64,000 nt of DNA, taken from contig JARFIW010000899.1 in the NCBI GenBank assembly GCA_036346225.1, positions 2,232,001 to 2,296,000 of the forward strand. The letters run 5' to 3'. Origin of the DNA: Platerodrilus igneus (taxonomy: Eukaryota > Arthropoda > Insecta > Coleoptera > Lycidae). Numbering within the stretch: position 1 is the first letter of the stretch; each line of letters opens with the position of its first letter. Positions 54,797 through 64,000 of this stretch are shown one piece after another. The notes under the pieces were generated by a model. The model did not search any database. It worked only from the letters and a program-made list of their open reading frames with translations, and was not told the origin of the DNA. The translations under genes and the position numbers were made by a program.

Positions 54797-56527
54797 TGAT
54801 AAAAGGGTAGTTTAAAGGTAGATTAAGTCGTAGGGGTCGTAGGATAGATATAAATAACTTTAACTTTAATTAAATCAAATAATTCCATCAATTACAGGAG
54901 TAAATCGACTATTCTACAAAAAATCAATTGTAAAGACACTGTATATAAAGGATATTTGATTAAATGCATGAGAAAGAAACCCGTTTTGTAATAATCCGAT
55001 ACCATTTAATTAGAATAGTAATGTGTGTGTTGTATAATATGTTTAAGTATAATTTACGAGTAAAGATAAGATTTTAGAAGCAACTAATTGCAGCAAATAA
55101 AATTATCGAAAAACAGATAAATTGGCATTCCAAATATTTAATAATTACGTCGAAAATATCAACGCATCTATATGCAAACGCATCTTAATACGTCACTAAA
55201 TACGTGACTACAAAAAATACATTTGTTCAGAAAACTAACATTCTGTAACAAACAAATAAACACCAGGCGGTTTATTATATGATAAGTCTTGCACTTTTAA
55301 ACGACAAACATTAAATACGTGACTGGATAAAAGCAATAATCGGAAATCTTAACAAAATACTGTAATATAGCAGAACGCTTACGTGACTGAGAAAGCATTT
55401 TGTCGAAGAATTAAAACAGCGAATTTTAGAAAATACCGAGTTTTGCCAGAGATAAGGCAAAGTACAAGCCTTTATCAATAAACACGTCAATGGAAACGAT
55501 TTGTGAGAAGTGCTTATAAATACAATAGGAAATGAATAAAGAGTCAGTTTATATTCAACCAAGCACAAACTATGTTCAAATGCAGCAGAAAATTTACGTA
55601 ATGTAATTAAGTAGTAAAACGTTAAAATTCTGAATAAATAAAATATGAAAGTACAAAAATTGTGGGACGAAAAATAAGCCGATCTACAAATAGACGTAAG
55701 TTAAACAATTAATTAAATTTATTTTTAATATTTAACAAAACAGGGCTTCTTTTATTAGGACCGCTTTTATTGAAGGCTATTTTTTAGTGGAACGGCTTTT
55801 GTTGATGCCATTTTGGTTGTGACGGCGTTTGTTGAGTCGATGTTCATGTCGAGATCTAGGCCTTAACGTAAATCTAAAAATACGCCTGAAAGTGAGATCA
55901 AAACGGTACTTAAATTTAAATCAAGGAAAAATACCAGAAATCAAAAGTGGATAATTCTGGCCAATAAGTAAAGCAGACACAACAAGAGATGCCGACCACA
56001 GACACTATGAAGGAACTCCAGCGACCATTCCAGGTTAGCAATTTTTAAACATTTTATTATTTAAAGACTCTTTTCAATTTAATATTTGCTATACATTATG
56101 ATTTGTAAGAGTCATCAAAAAGATTATTTGAAAATATAAAAACAGGGAAAACATCTTAGAACGTTCAAAGATACCTGAGAGTAATTAAAGGATATTTTTG
56201 CTGGCTTTCAGGAAAGTATAAATTTGGTAAATGTAAATATCCTATACAAGGGAGAATTTTGAGGTTACACAACATTGTACATATTATCAATTATTATATT
56301 GTGTGATTTCAAACTGCTTTATTTGAATCCATTTAAAGGGTAAAAAAAGATTTATTCAGTGAGCTAGTCGTGGTAAACAAATAATAAATATTACAGCACT
56401 AAAGATGTCACGCCCAATAAAGTAAATTTTATATCAATATAAATGGCACCCATCGTAAGGGCTTGAAAACCAAAAAGGCTAAATCACAGCAATTTAATGA
56501 CAGTCCCAATCATAGGGCATAGCACAG

Positions 56528-56529
<2 letters not shown>
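54797..56529 (+). mobile_element. Solo LTR, family 2
   Basis: It starts GCTGTGATAAAAGGGTAG and has the ACACTGTATATAAAGG block, TATAAATA box (55515-55522) and a GACGAAAAATAAG block shared with 6690-8006. It ends in cassettes at 56390-56529, then (TA)n. Confidence 0.7.
56390..56529 (+). repeat. Array of three LTR-end/primer-site cassettes
   Basis: TTACAGCACTAAAGATGTCA with CGCCCAATAAAG, then ATATCAATATAAATGGCACC with CATCGTAAGGGC, then ATCACAGCAATTTAATGACA with GTCCCAATCATAGGGC, closing with TAGCACAGCA. Confidence 0.72.

Positions 56530-56567
<38 letters not shown>
56530..56567. repeat. (TA)n tract
   Basis: Separates two LTRs in tail-to-tail orientation (3' edges facing). Confidence 0.95.
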
Positions 56568-56570
<3 letters not shown>

Positions 56571-59033
56571 CGACGTTTAGCTGAAAACAACCTGGAAAAA
56601 GCCCCACCCTTGGGAAGCCATTTTGTTATGCGTTTCACTAAGCTAAACCTCGAACCCCACCATTGCGTTTCATAAATTTTGCGAATCTTACCTCAGCTGT
56701 TCAGCGGGTACGCCGAAAATATTGTGAATCTACCTAGGATGCTTACCTGGGCTGCTAAAAATCAAACTTTACCTAACTGCAACTTTGCTGCAATTCGAAA
56801 AATACTTCCCTACAATTTTATCCAACAAAACGCAACTACCAAAATTCATCACATTCTATTTACACAAAAAAATTACAACTTCCAAAACCTTTTCAATTAT
56901 AACGGTTCAATACATAAAATTGCATATCCTCGATTAGGAAACAATTCATTTTCAAAAATGTTGTTAGATCAAAATTTTTTCATTTTACAAATACTCTATT
57001 TAAAGTAAGCGGACTAACCTCATACCTGACTTTAACGCTTGTCTTAATATGAGCTCATAGTTAAACACTTTTAAACATGTGTGCAAAATTATAGCACAGC
57101 AACAACAAAAAGTCCCCTTTACCTTGTACATAAACAACCTTTACACAATTTTTTTAAATATCCATCTCTACATAAACATATTTTCATTTAATTATAAAGT
57201 TCAATAAATTCTTAAGTCCATAAAATTCATAAAAATGCACTCCAAAAGCACAAAATGTCAAAACACATCAAATAAACTCGACAACAATGTTTTTATAAAA
57301 ATCAGTTACCTGGAAACATCACACCGCATGTATCTGCAATCCAACCATCGATGATGTTGCCCTCGACAAGGACTGTAAGTTATGGAACCGCTCCCAGATT
57401 GAGTCACACCATTGCTGTCAGCACGCAGCTATCCAAATCTCTCCAACTAACTATCGACAATGCCTGGAAACTTCCCAAACTCCTCTACTGTTCCATATAC
57501 TATCAGCAAACCACTACTCGATGCATTAACAATCGCTAATCCATCTTAAGATGCCTTGCAAGCCCCAACAACTAAAGTTAACTGTAGTCTGTACTTACAT
57601 GATTTTGATAAGCTTTGCTTTTATATCTAAACGCACTTCAGGATTTTCTAAACGGCAGGTAGTACAGCACACCAACTTGTGTGTGAAGTTATTAATAACA
57701 ATTTCTTAAAAGCACTGAATAATATTGACTACTACTTGTATTAACGTCGATAACAAGCGAAGAAAAGAAGATAGCCTCTCACCACATCCTTGTGCTTATA
57801 TAGACCCAAAAGTACCCCCTTATTTCCTTTTCTTACAATTCACCACCCCACATGAACTAGCTTTCTTGGTAACCTCCTAGCCGTTAGAAGACTTCTCAAA
57901 ACACAAAATCGCAACCGAAACAAAATTCTAAAAATCGCGGGTTAGCCTTCAATAGTTCTTTGTAATTTTGTAAACAAACATCAACGGTTGTGAAAATCCC
58001 GAAATATTGACACATGAACACGACAAATTACCGCGAAAATACCTTCCAACCGTCCAACGGCCGCTTTGCTTCCCCGAAACTAGCCTCAACTAACATCAAT
58101 TCTAATTAGATTCACGCCCCACATGTGGGACAAACCTAGCCTGATCTCTCTCTATTTTACGTTCGAAAATTTTCCCTTTCATGCTTCGTTTAAGAATCCC
58201 TCTCACATATGTACCCTCTCTTAATCTTAGACTGTTGCGCGTCTCCCTTCTACTTGTGACGTCCAATTACCTTTCTCGATTTCTCATCCCAATTTAAATC
58301 GATATCTTATACAAACATTTTCCAACTTAATCTTGCCTATAGCTTCGAATCTATCATTGTTTCCTAGTTAACCCAACACCTAACAATTTCACCTCTCTCG
58401 TTTATATGCTAAAACACCCTGTCTTTGTTTTTATATCGATCCCTGCCTGCTTTAACGTCCATTTCCATTCGTAGAAAATATTGACAATGCTCTTTATCCT
58501 TGAAATAAATTGTTACCCAGAAAGTGCCTATCGTAACCGTCGAGTTTTGTTTATCGAAAACACTTTCATACTCAGAAACTGTCTTTTTCTTATGCTAAAT
58601 TATTCCCTATAATATTTACATACGCTACACGATACTAATGTTCTTACTTCACTAAAATTATGGCCTTAAAATTATCGATTTTACGCTAAAGTAAAATGAA
58701 AAAGGTTTTTAACTATTATACGCTGACTCTACTATAATTAAAGTTGCATCCTTACACTGCACACTAATGAATTGACCTTTTTGATAACTACTTAACATTA
58801 ATTGTTTCTGCTCCCTAATATATTATGAAAATTCCTTGCAAATAACGGCAAACCTGAAATTGAAGTAAAATTAACTATAACTTCTTACTCTAAACTAATT
58901 AATCATTACACTAGATTTTTAAGACACCTACTTAACCTTTTAATAAATGGTTTTTACTCACGGCAGCCTACCTTAAATTGTCCTATGGACTGTTTAACTA
59001 ATTCTAACGTACAAATTGCATAGAAATATATAG

Positions 59034-59034
<1 letters not shown>
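56568..59034 (-). mobile_element. Solo LTR, family 1, inverted
   Basis: Reverse complement carries AGGTAACTGAT, TTTATGTACAAGGT and CTATGAGCTCATATTAAGAC in the order seen in 3630-5893. The 3' edge (56568-56690) has two cassettes with GCCCCACCCTTGGGAAGCC and CTCGAACCCCACCATTGCG on the plus strand. The plus frames 56679-57008 and 57351-57539 are not conserved in the other copy and are not called. Confidence 0.65.

Positions 59035-59069
<35 letters not shown>
59035..59069. repeat. (TA)n tract
   Basis: Between the start of the family-1 LTR and the 3' edge of the family-4 LTR (TTGCCGTGTAA). Confidence 0.95.
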
Positions 59070-59071
<2 letters not shown>

Positions 59072-59905
59072 CCGTGTAACCCTGATAAAAGACCTCGCCA
59101 AATAAAAAAAAAAACATTCGAGCCCCAACGTTGGGCCGTCATAAATTGCCGTGGAACCTTTTATAAGCCTCTGGAACTTGCAAGTTACAAAAAAAATTTA
59201 ATTTTCAAAATATAAAACTTTCACAAAATTTTTCTTACCCGCTCTGTTCTATCAAATTAATTTCTTCCGCAGCTTTCTAAGGTAGCTCAGCTGTGCTTCT
59301 TCTCGTATACCTAAATTTACCCTCATTCTCTTTTCCGTCTTATGCATATTTGATGTCGCATTCTAACCTTGCTTGAGTGGTAGAAAATCGATATAGCTGC
59401 CCGCGTCCACGTGGATGAGTACGTGCTTTGCGACAGTCGGTTGAACAATATTCCTTGAAACTTGTCTTGTTATGCTCTAAAACACACAAAAGTCGAGTTT
59501 TTAAAACATGCAGGTGTTCAATTAACGAACGTTTAAAATACCAATTCTCGGAGTTTACGTTTCATGGTATTTCAACCCAACCGATATATTTGTGTGTTAC
59601 AACAAAAGCTATTCGCCTTGGATTTATTGATTTTACATGCTCTGCTGCGTTTTATGACGTTATAACCCCTTAAATTAAACTACATTAAATTAATTACTAA
59701 TTTCTATTGGCTTATAAAGCTAATTTTCTTTATGCATCTATTAACTTTTAATCCCTAATTATACAATTATGTCAATACTTATTAATTTAAATTAAATAAA
59801 TAAAATTAATTTTGCACGTAAATATGATGTTTCTTCCTCTATACAGCGTGTTTGAAATTGCATTGTTGACCACCAAATTTAACCCTTTAAAACCACTACA
59901 ATATA
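59070..59905 (-). mobile_element. LTR, family 4, inverted
   Basis: Its start (minus, from 59905) is TATATTGTAGTGGTTTTAAAGG and AAACACGCTGTATAGAGG follows, as in 36229-36300. AACACCTGCATGTTTTAAAA matches the family-3/4 block. The 3' edge has a cassette with CGAGCCCCAACGTTGGGCCG (59133-59152). It lacks the hairpin found at the end of the other family-4 copy. Confidence 0.65.
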
Positions 59906-60052
59906 TATAAACCTAGATCAGACTACTGCACGCAGATAGTAAAAGATGTAGACTGCGAAAATTTCAGGGAAATACGTAGGTTAATTTGAAATAGTAAACA
60001 ATGGAAGTACGCATCTAACCAGTCCCAGGACTGAAGATATAATGATGATGAT
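59906..60052 (+). mobile_element. RTE-like LINE copy D, 3' end
   Basis: Continues LINE D after the LTR nest: ACCTAGATCAGACTACTGCA, then GCATCTAACCAGTCCCAGGA and an (ATG)n tail ending at about 60052. Confidence 0.82.
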
Positions 60053-60534
60053 TCAAAACCTGCTTACTAAATTTTAGCACATCCAGTGTCATTGGTGTTG
60101 ACCCTAGAGGAAGCAATGTTGCACAATATTTACACAGAGTAATCTTTTAAATCATTGGTTTACTAATTATGAGATATAGACTTGACTGAAATAAATTTAC
60201 TTTAGTAGACGTCGGTTTCGTGTTTTTACACTACGTAAGCCACCTTAGTAATTAATTTAAACCTAACAAGACCAATCATGTGCATATAATTTATTGGTAC
60301 ACGTCAGCCTGTTGTTTTTACACTACGTAAGCCAATTTTGTAACCAGTTTAATCCTAACAAAACATAATTCATGTACGTTGGGTTGCCTATCAGAGAAAC
60401 GCATATATTATGTTCAGATTGAAATGTCTTTTAGTACACGTCGGCTTCTTGTTTTTACGCTACGTAATGTATTTTCTTATAAATATATATACTATTAGCG
60501 TACACTACATATGTTCGACGTGTGTTACTTAATG
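60053..60534. repeat. Imperfect minisatellite, about 95-135-bp units
   Basis: GTTTTTACACTACGTAAG-type words recur at about 60222, 60314 and 60450, each preceded by ACACGTCGG or ACGTCAGCC. No gene was seen in the rest. Confidence 0.65.
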
Positions 60535-63474
60535 TTTTTGGCCCTCAGAATATCAAGCAGGTAATTCACAGAACATTCAGTAAATTACTCCGTGAAAAAT
60601 AACATGCCGGTAAAATACAGAAAACCTCGACTGCACTAACAAACACTGGTCTTGCCGACTAACTCAGTGGATCGGGCGGTGAACGTGTTGGACGAGGGTT
60701 CCAGAAGGTTATCGGGTATCAAATGTGGTCTTGATCGGGCAGGTTTGCTAGGGAAAAGCACTAGAATGAATAGCGAGGTGGCAAAATATTGAGATGAGGA
60801 AAGTGATTATGTCTTACAAATATACCTGAAAATTCATTAAATCAAAATTATTTTAGATTTAAAATACTTTTGGTTGAATGAATTTTCAGGTATTTTAAAT
60901 CTAAAACAAACCTAAACATCTAAACCTAGTTGCGACTGCTAACTGCCAGGAAGGTTTATGAAAGTAAATGTTAAATAACACCTGAAATATTCAATCACGC
61001 TCAAACAAAATTCACAAGGCAATTTATTTCGGCAAAACTGTAACTATATCATTTACAATAATGGGAAACCAAATATACAATATTTATAAAATATACTGCG
61101 ACATTGTTAATTCTGTAACACACTCGTATACACTATCAGCGTAAACAAATATGAAAGTTTCATATGTCCTAAATCTACTAACTAAAAACAGTCTAATCAC
61201 ACCTTATGTCGTAAACCTATTAACTAAAACTTAACCTAAACACAAACGCACATTTAAGTACGTTCAACTTATACATTTTCTAATAATTAGGTACTAACCT
61301 TCTCAACAATATAGTTTCAGGATTGGTTTATTTTCTTGCAATCGGGAGATGGATTATGGTATTAAAAGCTGTCCTCTACTTCCTCTCGATTACATCTATC
61401 CTAACGACCTCGTCCGCTACAATATTAAACTTCCAACACAACCGTTGACTCTCTCTATGAACCCGGTAGTGTCCGTAAAGAGAAACTAGCCCACTTGGCA
61501 AGGAATTATACGAATTTTCTTAGGCTACTCTGCCTTGTTTTCTAACCTCTATTCAAAGTAATTAACCTACCAAAACGGCATGTTTAGGGTTTGGATGTTG
61601 GAAACGGAGTCTTTTTTTAAGCAATGGAACTGCTCTACTTAAACCACTCGATGCATTCTTAGCAAACTTCAGACGAGTGAATCAAATTTCAATCTCCTTC
61701 GAATCGCTTTTCCTATCTAACCATTATATCTTTAAGTTTACATATTGCGGATCTAAAATAAAAATCTGTGTTTTTCATTAATCTGAGTCAGCACAAAACT
61801 GTATATGACTTGTCTTTGTTCTCAGACGTTGAGATCATCTTCGCGCCAATATTTCTATTCTAGATAAAACAAAATCTGGTTGTATTAATTACCATGATGA
61901 CATCACTTGAAACTTTTAACACTGACATATTGTAATGTCACTGTGTCACTATTTTTAATTAATTGTAATAATGTACAATTTTTGTAAATTGTCCTGTGAA
62001 GTTATAAGGAATATCTCAAAAATAGTTAATAATAAACGCACTTAAATGTGTGGTGTAGGGACGAATTAGTGCGGTTAGCAACGTGCGGCAGGTAGTGCAA
62101 GGGTATTCGGGTTCTAGAAGTAAGAGTAAGTGGTTGAAGTCACTCAAAAACCATATATTGAAAGGGTAGTGAGATAATGGACTGCAGTATCTGCAATTTA
62201 ATGGTAACGCAACCTATTTAGAGTATCTGTCGCAGAAAAATAGTTATTGGTTTTGGTTTGGTAATTAACATTACACCAGAAAATTAATTGCTACTGTGCC
62301 TTCGTGACCATGTCACAAAATAGGAAGGCGTCCTAACGACTAGCAAACTTTAGTACGTAATTCATAAATTTTTCCAAGATTATTATTAAAATTATCATTC
62401 AACTTGTAATTGGTGCTTATTACTGTCCGTTAGGGTTAATTAGATGAGTGTTCAGCCCATGAGTTATTAAATTTAATTAGTAGTTATTAGTATAATTATT
62501 TGATATTTTTGTTGAGGTGGTATTTTAATGTGGAATGTTTACATTAAATGGTTTATGATTATATTGTTTGAATATTGTATAAATGCCTGTGTGTTGCGTA
62601 GAAGGGTTAAAATTAACAAATAGAACGAGACCCACAGACGGTCTTGTCAAAAAGAGGATTCATTTTGATTACAAAATAGTCGTGGCATATTATACGATCA
62701 CTATAAATTAATTAGGGAAATACAACAATAAGAATTTTATAACCTTTTATGAACAAAACAATTTTCTGTTAAATTAGAGTTTATAGCCTGAAATTTATAT
62801 TTCCTAAAGGGAGTAACCTAGTCCTATTGGTGGACTTTACTTATACAGAAACTGTTACAATGAAATGTGCTTATAATTATTTCTAAGAGAATGTTACATT
62901 TCCTCTAATTAATCAGATTTTTCCAAAAAATTTGAGTGAACTACAACAAATCGACATAGATAGTGAAGAATGGGCACCAAGGCATCAGCCTAAACGTATG
63001 AAATGTGTTAGTGAAGGTATGTGTCGTCGTATTAAAACGTCTAAGCTAAACTTAACCTAGGTGAAATTTTCAATGCCGTAGTGTCAAGGAAGGTGAGAGG
63101 TCGTAAAGCGTCCTCCTACTTATCTTTAAAAATAGAGAACACCTATGGTGAACTTTTAGGGTAGGTTTTTGTGAAGCCAAACCCTCCAAAATAACAAGGA
63201 TTGGCACTCCCTTTTTCTAGGGATTTTCCATAACAACCCTGCGTGGTTAGGTAACGTCAAAGGTATTTTCCGGTCAAGACCAAATTTGTACCCGATAGCC
63301 ATCTGGAACCCTTGTCAAACACTTACACCACCCGTCATATTGAGTTAGTCGGCAACCAACCTCGTTATTAGTACTGTCGAGGTTTTCGGTATTTTACCGG
63401 CACAGGATTTTTATCGGAGTAATTTACTGAATTTTCTGTGAATTACCTACTAAATATTCTGAGGGAGAAAAACT
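60535..63474. mobile_element. 2.9-kb element with about 205-bp terminal inverted repeats
   Basis: Left arm 60535-60742 and right arm 63268-63474 are reverse complements with scattered differences: CCCTCAGAATAT, AGGTAATTCACAGAA, TTCAGTAAATTACTCCG, CCGGTAAAATAC, GAAAACCTCGAC, GCCGACTAACTCA, GGGTTCCAGA and TATCGGGTA occur in order in both. The 2.5-kb interior has no ORF with recognisable homology, so it is a non-autonomous DNA transposon or foldback element. A clear target duplication was not resolved. Confidence 0.82.
60743..63267. other. Interior of the inverted-repeat element, no gene seen
   Basis: A short hairpin (ACCTGAAAATTCATT facing AATGAATTTTCAGGT) lies at 60824-60894. No transposase motif or other repeat was recognised. 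Confidence 0.6.
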
Positions 63475-63524
63475 GTATGTATCAATTGAAGCGTAAGTAT
63501 TCTTTGTTAGGCACCAGTTGTTAT

Positions 63525-64000
63525 GTACAGTTTTTGGCCCTGAAAATATCTCGCAGCTAATTCACAGAAGATTCGGTGTATAACTCCTTTAAAAGTGCCG
63601 TTTCGGTAAAATACCGTTCATTTACATTTCCAATGCTCCACCCGAAGGTACTACATTGGCCAGGAGGCGAGTTTTTTGTTGCCTGGACATTTAGAATTTT
63701 GCCGAACCCTTGCCGTTCCAGGCAAGGTAGGGATCTTTAACGTGCGTGACAACATTCACACACGGGACCTCCATTTAACCTCTCATCCTAACGAGGGCGT
63801 AATATTTGTGAAAAATGCTCACCTGCCATTTTTCAAGCAGTCGGCCGTGTCGGGATTCGGTAAAATACCGAAAACCTCGACTGTACAGTGTGTCCCAAAT
63901 TTGATGTCGTTAAGGGGTAACCTTGTTATCATTAAAGATACAGTAAAACTGTTTGCGCAGTTGTAGGATAACTTTTATACATCAATACAATGGTGAAATT
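63525..64000. mobile_element. Start of a second inverted-repeat element, split by a SINE
   Basis: TTTTTGGCCCTGAAAATATC, AATTCACAGAAGATTC and CGGTAAAATACCG repeat the arm of the 60535-63474 element, and AAAACCTCGACTG resumes after the SINE at 63872. The rest lies beyond the window. Confidence 0.7.
63617..63857 (-). mobile_element. tRNA-derived SINE, 5'-truncated
   Basis: Closely related to 19633-19933 over the body (CCAATGCTCCACCCGAAGG, GGGATCTTTAACGTGCGTG, CACACGGGACCTCCATTT). It ends inside the tRNA head at CGTGTCGGGATTCG, so the A and B boxes are lost. CGGTAAAATACCG occurs on both sides (about 63604-63616 and 63858-63870) as the target duplication. Confidence 0.85.

Larger units (their letters stand above)
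54797..59905. mobile_element. Nest of three LTRs inserted in LINE copy D
   Basis: LINE sequence stops at about 54796 (ATATATTACAAGCAGAG) and resumes at 59906 (AACCTAGATCAGACTACTG), the next part of the same element. Between are a family-2 LTR (plus), a family-1 LTR (minus) and a family-4 LTR (minus), joined by (TA)n tracts. Confidence 0.75.

Overview
The window is non-coding, repeat-dense animal DNA, most likely from an insect. It is very AT-rich, and the only firm host coding sequence is one exon of a hyperpolarization-activated cyclic nucleotide-gated (HCN/Ih) channel gene on the minus strand (33979-34491). That exon is bounded by good splice sites and carries the N-terminal sequence typical of arthropod HCN channels. 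Most of the rest is probably its introns, filled with mobile elements. I see no bacterial or organellar genes and no CRISPR array. All host-versus-element statements come from sequence reading only; no database search was run.

Layout. 1-3602: a broken Ty3/gypsy element on the minus strand (RT, protease, gag, primer-binding site, then its 5' LTR). 3630-8006: two solo LTRs. 8443-13088 and 13089-17257 on: a tandem duplication of about 4.57 kb made of a long LTR, a Penelope-like element (GIY-YIG endonuclease plus an RT piece) and another LTR inserted in the Penelope-like element with target duplication ATTTTA. In unit 1 that inserted LTR is solo. In unit 2 it is a complete two-LTR, gag-only retrotransposon (15919-22726, minus strand) that itself carries a SINE with a 12-bp target duplication. 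22960-33170: a satellite of about 150-bp monomers, split by an RTE-like LINE (25037-32070, 8-bp target duplication) that has a second, inverted LINE copy inside it. 33979-34491: the HCN exon. 36187-48943: LTR elements joined through (TA)n tracts, including a near-complete gypsy-type element with 2.13-kb LTRs (39832-47162) and a 341-bp hairpin with a tRNA-like loop. 48944-60052: more LTRs, and a degenerate LINE interrupted by a 5-kb nest of three LTRs. 60535-63474: an element with terminal inverted repeats of about 205 bp and no visible gene, followed by the end of a second copy that is interrupted by another SINE.

Two themes tie the retroelements together. First, almost every LTR in the window abuts a (TA)n tract, as expected of elements that integrate into TA repeats; neighbouring LTRs meet head-to-head or tail-to-tail across these tracts. 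Second, the 3' edge of these LTRs is followed by one to four iterated cassettes that each join an LTR end (CACAGCA-like) to a tRNA-Lys-type primer-binding site (ACGCCCAACGTGGGG-like). In the best preserved element one such cassette lies inside both LTRs, which suggests that LTRs here grow outward by capturing primer-binding-site copies. That, the tRNA-loop hairpin and the gag-only element are the observations most worth a second look.
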